Positions 27,377 through 34,141 of a stretch of DNA of 35,295 bases are shown in pieces. Where the stretch lies: assembly GCA_017524185.1 (NCBI GenBank), contig JAFWUG010000128.1:1-35295 (forward strand). Direction: 5' to 3'. The DNA comes from Bacteroidales bacterium (GTDB lineage: Bacteria; Bacteroidota; Bacteroidia; Bacteroidales; Tenuifilaceae). How positions within the stretch are numbered: position 1 is the first letter of the stretch; each line of letters opens with the position of its first letter. Under the pieces are notes generated by a model that searched no databases, had not been told where the DNA came from, and worked only from the letters and a program-made list of their open reading frames with translations. Made by a program: the position numbers and the translations under genes.

Positions 27377-28063
27377 TTACATGCTGTACTTGATGAGGTA
27401 TTCGGCCACGGCCATGTCGTATGGTGTGGTGAGCTTGATGTTGGAGGTCTGCCCTGCGAACGTGGTTATGCCTATGCCGGCCGCCTCAACCACCGATGCA
27501 TCATCGGTGAAGTGGGGCGAGTAGGGCTGTGCGTAGGCCGATAGCAGCAGGTCGGCGCGGAATGTTTGGGGCGTTTGCACCAGTAGTACTCGGTTGCGCT
27601 CCACGGCTTGGGTGTGGCCGTTGTCGAGGAGCATGCGCACCGAGTCCACTGGCGGCACCACTGGCACGGCGGCTCCGTGGCGTTGCGCCATGTCGTAGGC
27701 TGTGGCAATGAGCATGGGCTCAATTAGCGGGCGCACCGCATCGTGAACGGCCACCAGCGCGTTGGGGCTGTTGGGTACGTGCTGCAGCCCATTGCGAACC
27801 GAGTGGAAACGTTCCGCCCCGCCGTGGACCACCGTGTGTGGCGTCGAAAAATTGTGCTGAGCGCAGAGTTTTTGCCATTGCTCCTCGTGCGCAGCGGGTA
27901 GCACCAGCACAAGTCGTATGGCAGGCTCAATGTAGGTAAAGGCGCGTAGGGTGCGCATCAGCACAGGCTCGCCGCTCAGCGGCAGAAACTGTTTGGGTGT
28001 CGATGCGCCCATCCGTTGCCCCGTGCCGCCCGCAACAATAATGGCTATACGCTCTATGCTCAT
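27377..28063 (-). CDS. ispD: 2-C-methyl-D-erythritol 4-phosphate cytidylyltransferase
   Basis: IspD couples MEP to CTP, the third step of the non-mevalonate isoprenoid pathway, in the cytosol. The 228-residue product begins MSIERIAIIVAGGTG. The frame is open to 28090, but the ATG at 28063 puts the nucleotide-binding loop at the expected distance. The loop GGTGQRMGASTPKQFLPL, the motif AVHDAVRPLIEP, the segment QTPQTF, the TDDASVVE region and NIKLTTPYDMAVAE are all present, as in active IspD. No ispF lies next to it. It is transcribed from a good candidate promoter at 28223-28254 with a leader of about 150 bases that contains a nine-pair hairpin. Confidence 0.95.
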   Translation of the reverse strand: MSIERIAIIVAGGTGQRMGASTPKQFLPLSGEPVLMRTLRAFTYIEPAIRLVLVLPAAHEEQWQKLCAQHNFSTPHTVVHGGAERFHSVRNGLQHVPNSPNALVAVHDAVRPLIEPMLIATAYDMAQRHGAAVPVVPPVDSVRMLLDNGHTQAVERNRVLLVQTPQTFRADLLLSAYAQPYSPHFTDDASVVEAAGIGITTFAGQTSNIKLTTPYDMAVAEYLIKYSM

Positions 28064-28140
28064 TGGTCTATGCTTATGTTTGTGCAGCAAATATAGCCAT
28101 TTCTGTCAATCGGGCAAGTTGGCGCGGCCATAAACATCTA

Positions 28141-28170
28141 CCCCCAGCACCGTTGTTTGGATGCTGGGGG
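28141..28170 (-). promoter_or_regulatory. Nine-pair hairpin in the ispD leader
   Basis: CCCCCAGCA and TGCTGGGGG are perfect inverted arms around a 12-base loop, inside the predicted untranslated leader of ispD. No T-run follows on either strand, so it is not a standard terminator. It could influence mRNA stability or initiation. No known riboswitch was recognised. Confidence 0.5.
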
Positions 28171-28222
28171 CAAACTCACTACAAATACTCGGCTTACAAA
28201 ATACATCACTTACTTTCGGATG

Positions 28223-28254
28223 CAAAATTACATCCTCTGCGTGCTGTGTGCAAT
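28223..28254 (-). promoter_or_regulatory. ispD promoter candidate
   Basis: On the minus strand ATTG (28254 to 28251), a 20-base spacer and TAATTTTG (28230 to 28223, then CA) fit the Bacteroidota -33/-7 architecture. Predicted transcription starts near 28215. The same ATTG-N20-TAnnTTTG arrangement is found at 33831-33862. Confidence 0.6.
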
Positions 28255-28492
28255 AGCTCAAAGTGGTGATTTTTTTTATTCTATATCCCCTTTTTGGGGT
28301 ATAGGTGTAATTTATGTTACAATTTTATGTGAGTTGCCTTTTGTGCAATAGGTTATGCTTGTTTTTATGTTTTGAGTATTTTGATATATCATTGATAATT
28401 AGTTATTTATGTCTTTTGTCAATGCGTTGGCTATTTTGTAGATGCGCATCCGTTTTTCGACATTTTGTCGCTGTTAATTGCCTGCAAAAGTT

Positions 28493-28500
28493 TATCTTTG
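28493..28500 (+). promoter_or_regulatory. Candidate -7 element for the C25 protease gene
   Basis: TATCTTTG matches TAnnTTTG exactly and lies 17 bases before the ATG at 28518. It places transcription start near 28507. The coding start must therefore be 28518 or 28521 rather than the upstream ATG at 28314. The -33 element is not clear. The 200 AT-rich bases before it hold no gene. Confidence 0.55.
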
Positions 28501-28517
28501 AGCCATGTCGAACAGTT

Positions 28518-31500
28518 ATGATGCATAGGTTTTATATAGCATTATTCTTGATTTTGGGCTTTGCTCAGGGGCTACAGGCGCAGCGCATTAGCATACCGCT
28601 ACGTACCGATAGGGGGGCGGAGCAGCGTGTGGTGCGGCATCGTGCTGGTGTGGGAATGTCTATGCAGTTGTCGTTCAGCACCTTGCGTGTTGATGTGGAT
28701 ATGGCTTTAAATGGGCAGCGTTTCGCTTCGTTGAGCCTCGACGGGGCTTATCCTGCTGGCATTGAGGGCTGTCCCGCGTTGCCAGCAGTGCGCCGATTGG
28801 TGGGCATTCCCCACGGGGCGACACCAACTGTTAGGCTTGTGGCGCATCGGGTGCAGGAGATAGCCCTGAGCGACCATGGCATACGTCAGCCTGTTGCGCC
28901 TTTGCAGCCACCGCGACGTAAGGGTTTACCCGCTGATAGTCTGCCTTTTGCTTACAATCCGCAGGCCTACATCGCAAAAGCCTATCTTTTGCCCGATAGC
29001 GTGGTGTCCATAAGGGTGCTGGGGACAATGCGCGGCGTTGCTATTGCGCAGGTTGAGGTGCGTGCCGTGAACTATAATCCAGCTGCAGGAAAGCTATTGG
29101 TCTATAATGATTTAGATATACATATTGATTGTCATTCGGCCAGTGGGGCGGGGGCGAATCAACGTTGCGGTTGGGCATCGCCCTATTTCGACGCGCTTTT
29201 TGGGCTGATGCCAATGTTAGAGAGGAGAGGGGAGCGGTTGGCACAAGTGCCTGTGCGAATGTTGGTTGTGGCGCATCGCATGTTCGAGCAAACGCTTCGC
29301 CCATTTGTGCGCTGGAAGCAGCAGCGCGGTTTCCAGGTCGATGTGGCCTATACCGACCATATTGGCACCACAAGAGACGACATAAAACGCTATGTGCATG
29401 GTGTTTACAACGATGCCACTGCGCAGAATCCTGCCCCCACATTTTTGCTCATTGTGGGCGATGTGGAGCAGGTGCCTGCTTCGGCAAGAGGTTCAGAAAC
29501 AGAACGTTGCACCGATTTGTACTATGCCAGCACCGATGGCGATTTTTTGCCCGAAATGCTCTACGGACGTATGTCGGCACAAACGCCTGAGCATCTGCAA
29601 AATATAATCGAAAAAATACTCTACTACGAACGCTATAGTTTTAGTGATGCATCGTATTTGAATCGCGCCACATTGATTGCTGGTGCCGATGATGTGTGGA
29701 ATCCCGTGGCTGGCCAGCCCGCAATTCGCTACGCCACGCGCTACTATTTCAATCCACAGCGTGGCTATACGTCTGTGTATGAGTATGGTGTGGAGGGCGA
29801 CCCCAATAATCCTGCCGCCCAGGCCGACTATGCGGGTTGCTATGGGGCAGAGCAGTTGCGCGTGGGCTATTTCAACTACACTGCCCATGGCTCCGAAACC
29901 AGTTGGCTTGCGCCTGCGCTCAGCACCTCGTCGGTGATCAATGCCGATAATGTGCAGATGTATCCGTTTGTTGTTGCAAACTGCTGTTTGTCAGCCGATT
30001 TTGGCTATATGCGCGACGAGTGTTTGGGCGAGACTTGGATACGCGCTCCCCAGCGTGGGGCTGTAACATACATAGGCTCAGCTCCTTCAAGCTATTGGTA
30101 TAATGATGCCTATTGGGCTATGGGCGCGTTCGAGGCTTCTAAAGATTTGGTTGACACCGATTTCGAGTCATCCACGCTGGGAGCCTACGATGCCCCATTC
30201 CACAGCGACTATGTGAGCGCTGCGGGCATTATGTTTGCTGGTAATCTGGCTGTTACTCAGGCCGATAATGCCGACTATTTGCTTCACAAACCTGCGCTCT
30301 ACTATTGGCAGGCCTACAACGTGCTGGGCGATCCATCGCTAACGCCCTATTTCACCGAGGGTCGCCCCATGCAGGTTGACTATCAGCGCGAAGTGCCAGT
30401 TGGGCTTAGCGTTTTGGAGGTACATGCACCCACGGGGGCAACGGTAGCCCTTAGCTCCGACACCGCTCTGTTTGCGGTTGCTCAGGCCGATGAGCATGGC
30501 TTGGCGCATCTGGCTTTGCCTAACGTGCAGACGTCGTGCAGGCTTTCGCTTGTTGTAACCAAGCCGCAGGCCATACCTTATATTGGTTCGGTGCGAGTGC
30601 AGCCCGCCAAGGGTGCTTTTGTGGTTGCCAGCGCGGTGGAGCCAGTTGCGGCGCAATCTCTGTTTGGAACATCGTTCCAGGTGTCGGCCATGCTGCGCAA
30701 TGTGGGCGCGGCAAACAGCGGTGCATTGTCCATTTCCATCAGCACCAGCGATGCTTATGTCGATTGCATCGATAACCACCAAACTCTTGCTGATATTGCG
30801 CCCGACGTAACTGCCACAGTTCCCAACATAGCCACAATTGCCCTTGCGCCCAACATCCCCGATGGCCATCGCGTCCTGTTGCGTCTAACCATCGCTAATG
30901 CCGACACCGCATGGACATCGCTCTGCTGGCTCACTGCCCGTGCTCCCGTGCTATCCATCGAGTCCATACTGATGCGCTCCGATGCCAACAGCAACGAGGT
31001 GTTCGACGTGGGCGAAACGGCCCAGATATGCGTGAGGGTGCGCAACAGCGGCTCTGCAGCGGCGTCGACTGCGGTGGTGCGGTTGCAAGCACAGCACGAT
31101 GCCGTAAATTCGGTGGGGGCGGCTTCTCAAACCGTCGATATAGCCCCATATAGCACAGCCGACGTGCTGTTTCATTTCGCGGCCGATGCAAGCATCGCGC
31201 CGGGAACTGCTGTACGTTTTTCGGCTCAGGCCGAATTGGCGAATCGATTGGATACGGCATCGGTGCTATTTTCGGTTGGTACACCGCAACGGGTGCAGGC
31301 GGGCAGTCAGGAACGCAGCGTACAGCAATATCCGTTCTATAACTACCGCCAAATGGGACGTACACAGATTTTGCTGCATCGGCACGAGGTGTCGCTTGTT
31401 CCTCAAACAATCACCCATTTGCAGTTGTATGTGAATGGTGTGGGAGCATTGAGTAGGTTTAATAACTTGTCTATAAGTGTTTTAGAGGTAGATTTTGACG

Positions 31501-33215
31501 AACTTCCCAGCACTACGTTTGCCGATACCACGGGCGCAAAGCGCGTTTTTTATGCTTCGCATTACGATTTGCCTAATAGCACGGGCTGGATTGATTTTGA
31601 ACTCAGCAACGGCGGATTTGTTTTTTCAGGGCATCGTAATTTACTGATAGAGTTTGACTTCGGGCCAAATACGCAAACAACCATGTGGGGCTATTATGGC
31701 TTTGGCAGCTCCGAAACTTCCTTCAGTTCGGTTATTTACGAGGGGCGCGACCTCAACACCATTGGCTCCAATCTGCGCACGGCTAATATTCGCCCCAATG
31801 TTGGAATTGTTTTCGCCCAAACGTCGCCTGTTTCTCATGGGGTTGATTTTTTGCTGCGCGATGAGCAGTTGCGCCCCATTGCGGGGGCACGGGTGCAATT
31901 GGGTGTGGCCTCGCGTAGCACCGATGCTAATGGGCGTGTGCGTTTCGGAACCGTGCTTCCCGTCAGTTTGCCCTATGCTGTTAGCCACGAGCACTATGTG
32001 CCTATGGCCTCCACGCTGCGCGTAGATGGCGATACGCTTGTGGCTCTAACGCTCGACCGCTACAATCTGCTGCGTTTTAGCATCACCGACACCATTGCCC
32101 CCCTGAGCGGCGCAACGCTCACCATCAACGGCTGTAGCCACACCACCAATTCTGACGGCATGGTGCTGGTGCGCTTGCCCGATGGTGCCTATACCTACGC
32201 CGTTGCCATGCCTCATCACGCCTCGGTAAATGGCGATGTGTCTGTGGTTAACGACACCATCGACATCGTTGTGCGCCTAACCCCCGATCCTCGCTACAAT
32301 CTTGTTGTAACCCTCGTCGATGAGGCCAACCAGCCCATTGCCGATGCCACGGTGCAAATTGCAGGGCTAACAAAACGCACCGATGCCCACGGTCAGGCCG
32401 TGTTCTTGCTCTTTGGCAACGATGCCTATGCCTATCGTCTCGATGCGGGTAGTGCTTTTGCGGCCGACAGCGGTTGGTGGGCGATTGAGCAGGCCGATTT
32501 GCAGCAACGCATTGTGCTACAGCGTTATCGGACAGTGCAATTCAGCATAACCGATGGCATGCGTCCGTTGAGCGGCGTAACAGTGCAGCTGGCCAATAGC
32601 GAGGCATATACCAACGAATTGGGTCAAGCCAGCCTACGCTTGTTGAATGGCGACTATCGCTATTCGTTAATCCGTAACGGCCATATTAGTATCTACAATT
32701 TGCCCCTTGCCTTGCGTTCCGACACGCTGCTATCGTTTGCCATGAGCCGCCGCAACATGCTCATGTTTGTGGTTACGCACCATGGCGTGCCGGTGAGTGA
32801 TGCCATGGTGATGGTTAATGGCTTGATGTTGTCCACCGACATGAATGGTCGAGCAGATTTGCGTTTGGTGAACGACACCTATAGTTTTCAGGTGCTGCAT
32901 AACGACTTTGAACTCTATCAGGGAAGCGTTGAGTTGAGCAATGCCGATGTTGAGGTAGAGGTGCAGTTGAGCCAGGCCGCCCCAATGGCCATAGCCCATC
33001 GTCAGCATTCGGTTCTATCTATCTATCCCAATCCCGCAAGCACTGGGTTTTATGTAGAATCCGATGCCGCTCAGTTGAGTATTCACCGCCTCGATGGCAG
33101 CAGAGTGTACAGTCAGTCTCTTTGTGGTCGCACCTATATAGATGTTAGCGCGTTTGCGTCGGGTATATATATAGTATGCGCAGGCAACGCTGTGGCTAAG
33201 TTGGTGAAACTATAG
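28518..33215 (+). CDS. Gingipain-like C25 cysteine protease with T9SS sorting domain
   Basis: This secreted cysteine protease (1565 residues) is probably anchored or released through the type IX secretion system. A signal peptide covers residues 1-21 (ending LQA). The open frame extends upstream, but ATGs at 28518/28521 follow a promoter element. A pro-domain covers about 22-240. The C25 catalytic domain follows at about 245-600, with His457 in YTAHGSETSW and the likely nucleophile Cys490 in VANCCLSADFG. Their spacing of 33 residues equals that of gingipain RgpB (His211, Cys244). Cys489 precedes it directly. Two Ig/CARDB-like stretches follow (VSAMLRNVGAANSG, VRVRNSGSAAAST), then five carboxypeptidase-regulatory-like repeats and a T9SS type A signal starting SIYPNPASTGFYVES near residue 1500. 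No propeptide-linked partner is adjacent. Substrate specificity is unknown. Confidence 0.92.
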   Translation: MMHRFYIALFLILGFAQGLQAQRISIPLRTDRGAEQRVVRHRAGVGMSMQLSFSTLRVDVDMALNGQRFASLSLDGAYPAGIEGCPALPAVRRLVGIPHGATPTVRLVAHRVQEIALSDHGIRQPVAPLQPPRRKGLPADSLPFAYNPQAYIAKAYLLPDSVVSIRVLGTMRGVAIAQVEVRAVNYNPAAGKLLVYNDLDIHIDCHSASGAGANQRCGWASPYFDALFGLMPMLERRGERLAQVPVRMLVVAHRMFEQTLRPFVRWKQQRGFQVDVAYTDHIGTTRDDIKRYVHGVYNDATAQNPAPTFLLIVGDVEQVPASARGSETERCTDLYYASTDGDFLPEMLYGRMSAQTPEHLQNIIEKILYYERYSFSDASYLNRATLIAGADDVWNPVAGQPAIRYATRYYFNPQRGYTSVYEYGVEGDPNNPAAQADYAGCYGAEQLRVGYFNYTAHGSETSWLAPALSTSSVINADNVQMYPFVVANCCLSADFGYMRDECLGETWIRAPQRGAVTYIGSAPSSYWYNDAYWAMGAFEASKDLVDTDFESSTLGAYDAPFHSDYVSAAGIMFAGNLAVTQADNADYLLHKPALYYWQAYNVLGDPSLTPYFTEGRPMQVDYQREVPVGLSVLEVHAPTGATVALSSDTALFAVAQADEHGLAHLALPNVQTSCRLSLVVTKPQAIPYIGSVRVQPAKGAFVVASAVEPVAAQSLFGTSFQVSAMLRNVGAANSGALSISISTSDAYVDCIDNHQTLADIAPDVTATVPNIATIALAPNIPDGHRVLLRLTIANADTAWTSLCWLTARAPVLSIESILMRSDANSNEVFDVGETAQICVRVRNSGSAAASTAVVRLQAQHDAVNSVGAASQTVDIAPYSTADVLFHFAADASIAPGTAVRFSAQAELANRLDTASVLFSVGTPQRVQAGSQERSVQQYPFYNYRQMGRTQILLHRHEVSLVPQTITHLQLYVNGVGALSRFNNLSISVLEVDFDELPSTTFADTTGAKRVFYASHYDLPNSTGWIDFELSNGGFVFSGHRNLLIEFDFGPNTQTTMWGYYGFGSSETSFSSVIYEGRDLNTIGSNLRTANIRPNVGIVFAQTSPVSHGVDFLLRDEQLRPIAGARVQLGVASRSTDANGRVRFGTVLPVSLPYAVSHEHYVPMASTLRVDGDTLVALTLDRYNLLRFSITDTIAPLSGATLTINGCSHTTNSDGMVLVRLPDGAYTYAVAMPHHASVNGDVSVVNDTIDIVVRLTPDPRYNLVVTLVDEANQPIADATVQIAGLTKRTDAHGQAVFLLFGNDAYAYRLDAGSAFAADSGWWAIEQADLQQRIVLQRYRTVQFSITDGMRPLSGVTVQLANSEAYTNELGQASLRLLNGDYRYSLIRNGHISIYNLPLALRSDTLLSFAMSRRNMLMFVVTHHGVPVSDAMVMVNGLMLSTDMNGRADLRLVNDTYSFQVLHNDFELYQGSVELSNADVEVEVQLSQAAPMAIAHRQHSVLSIYPNPASTGFYVESDAAQLSIHRLDGSRVYSQSLCGRTYIDVSAFASGIYIVCAGNAVAKLVKL
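31846..32975 (+). repeat. Five tandem carboxypeptidase-regulatory-like repeats
   Basis: Within the C25 protease, five modules of about 75-78 residues repeat. They are recognisable by P-x-SGATLTINGCSH-like cores with a following DxxG turn: PIAGARVQLGV, PLSGATLTING, PIADATVQIAG, PLSGVTVQLAN and PVSDAMVMVNG. Each then has a T-D/N-x-x-G turn. They are likely stalk-like beta-sandwich modules between the catalytic domain and the sorting signal. DNA identity between repeats is low, so they are old duplications. Confidence 0.7.
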
Positions 33216-33309
33216 TTTTTTTTGTCTGATTATCAGTGTTTATTTTTATTTGATTTACCCCTAATATATAGCATATTGGGCTGCGGCATTGCTGTAGTTA
33301 TAGCCGCCG

Positions 33310-33338
33310 TTCGCTTGCGAAACAGGAGCGCACGCTCC
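33310..33338. repeat. Two adjacent short palindromes
   Basis: TTCGC-TT-GCGAA (33310-33321) and GGAGCG-CA-CGCTCC (33325-33338) are perfect palindromes with two-base centres, three bases apart. The same layout, arms around a two-base centre, recurs in the larger element at 33395. Confidence 0.55.
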
Positions 33339-33380
33339 CTTGTCTCATACGTGTGGAAGAATCTTGTCCCATTTGCGGGG

Positions 33381-33414
33381 AGAGACGTTTGTACGGACGC
33401 GATTTATCGCGTCC
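33381..33414 (+). repeat. REP-like palindromic element, copy 1
   Basis: AGAGACGTTTGTAC is followed by a perfect nine-base palindrome, GGACGCGAT-TT-ATCGCGTCC (33395-33414). Elements with this GACGCGAT/ATCGCGTC core resemble REP sequences dispersed in intergenic regions of Bacteroidota and other bacteria (recalled, not searched). An inverted second copy lies 130 bases downstream. Confidence 0.65.
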
Positions 33415-33543
33415 ACATGATTCCGTGTAAATATTTAATAACCAATTGTTTGTGTGTGTTCTTTGAGGATGCACCGCAGCCGCTCGCGCCCACGAAACAA
33501 GTAAGCATGTCCCCCTTGTCCCACACGAGCAAAGGTCGGAAGA

Positions 33544-33575
33544 GGAAGCGATTCATCGCGTCCGTACATCTCTCT
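33544..33575 (-). repeat. REP-like palindromic element, copy 2 (inverted)
   Basis: Read on the minus strand, this is AGAGAGATGTACGGACGCGA followed by GAATCGCTTCC, nearly the same as copy 1 with a shorter AGAGA-to-GTAC spacer and one mismatch in the palindrome. Two inverted REP-like copies form a bilateral arrangement like that mobilised by REP-associated tyrosine transposases (RAYT). No RAYT gene is in the window. Confidence 0.65.
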
Positions 33576-33661
33576 GCTGTAGGGCTGTGATACTATCGCA
33601 GCCGCTGATGTATGGCCGCACCGCGTGCGCCCGCACCCATATCCCGTTTCTGGCGGCACTA

Positions 33662-33683
33662 TTCGGAGGCTGAGCCTGCCGAA
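33662..33683. repeat. Bulged palindrome of REP type
   Basis: TTCGG-AGGCT-G-AGCCT-G-CCGAA folds into a ten-pair stem with one bulged G and a single-base centre. The core CTTCGGCAGGCTCAGCC on the minus strand resembles a dispersed intergenic repeat I recall from many bacterial genomes. It is too short to code and lies next to the operator region. Confidence 0.5.
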
Positions 33684-33791
33684 GCCCCGCTCTGCCGTCC
33701 GTCACCCGCGATGCTGCTGCTCGTACATAGCATAAAAAAAACAGCAAACACCTGACATACACTGCTTTATCCTCAAACGCCCACCGCCCAT

Positions 33792-33832
33792 ATCACTAAT
33801 TTTAGTGATGCAAAATCACTATTTTTAGCGAT
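33792..33832. promoter_or_regulatory. Two tandem 18-bp palindromes, candidate operator
   Basis: ATCACTAATTTTAGTGAT (33792-33809) is a perfect palindrome with eight-base arms. ATCACTATTTTTAGCGAT (33815-33832) is a close copy with one mismatched pair. Their centres are 23 bases apart, about two turns of DNA, so two dimers would bind on the same face. The second overlaps the -33 element of the promoter at 33831-33862, as expected for a repressor site. No regulator gene is beside it. Confidence 0.65.
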
Positions 33833-33862
33833 TGCGGCGGCGGCGGATGGGCCGTAACTTTG
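33831..33862 (+). promoter_or_regulatory. Promoter facing the GC-rich repeat-protein unit
   Basis: ATTG (33831-33834), a 20-base spacer and TAACTTTG (33855-33862, then CAGCA) fit the Bacteroidota promoter. Predicted start of transcription is near 33869, some 35 bases before a 45-codon ORF. It is overlapped from the left by the tandem palindromes. Confidence 0.65.
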
Positions 33863-33903
33863 CAGCATCATTTTGTACCCTCCATCTTAAACAGCCAACA
33901 CCC

Positions 33904-34041
33904 ATGGAACCGCAACCCACCACCACCGCCGCCAGGGGCCTATCGGCCGCGCTGCGGCGCGGCATGGCCTCGCTCGGCAGCCGCCTCCGGGCCATGCACA
34001 CCCGCCTGCAGCACCTGCTCCACGGCGACGAGTGGCTGTAG
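33904..34041 (+). CDS. Hypothetical 45-residue basic protein
   Basis: This small ORF is the first one downstream of the promoter at 33831-33862. The frame is open upstream, but the ATG at 33904 is the only one downstream of the predicted transcription start that gives a sensible product. It encodes MEPQPTTTAARGLSAALRRG and then SRLRAMHTRLQHLLHGDEWL-type residues. Positions of about 11-40 could form an arginine-rich amphipathic helix. No family is recognised. It could be a small regulator, a leader peptide or noise in GC-rich DNA, where long open frames are common. It ends 100 bases before the repeat-protein gene. Confidence 0.4.
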   Translation: MEPQPTTTAARGLSAALRRGMASLGSRLRAMHTRLQHLLHGDEWL

Positions 34042-34141
34042 GCCGGCCGCCGGCATAACCCCATGGCCGCCAGCCGCGTATAACATAGCGGAGCGGCCCA
34101 ACCCCCACCGATCATACTCACATAACAAAACATAAATCATT

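Larger units (their letters stand above)
33216..33780. other. Gene-free, palindrome-rich intergenic region
   Basis: About 560 bases between the protease and the operator region hold no convincing gene. Short frames on both strands (at 33222, 33435 and 33553) run across palindromic repeats and have no protein-like composition. The region contains small hairpins, an inverted REP-like pair and a bulged palindrome, listed separately. Confidence 0.65.

Noticed and set aside
28314..28517. Upstream extension of the C25 protease frame
   Set aside because: Its 68 residues are Cys- and Leu-rich, precede the promoter element at 28493 and do not resemble a leader. A proper signal peptide starts at 28518/28521.
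33222..33590. Plus-strand frame of 122 codons starting at TTG
   Set aside because: It runs through REP-like palindromes, lacks a start region, promoter or family similarity, and its composition is mixed.
33553..33762. Minus-strand frame of 69 codons containing LRQAQPPN
   Set aside because: The LRQAQPP stretch is the translation of a dispersed palindromic repeat (33662-33683), often misannotated as a small protein.
33216..34141. Insertion sequence or prophage remnant at the right-hand intergenic region
   Set aside because: No transposase, integrase, terminal inverted repeats or target duplication could be seen; only REP-like elements are supported.
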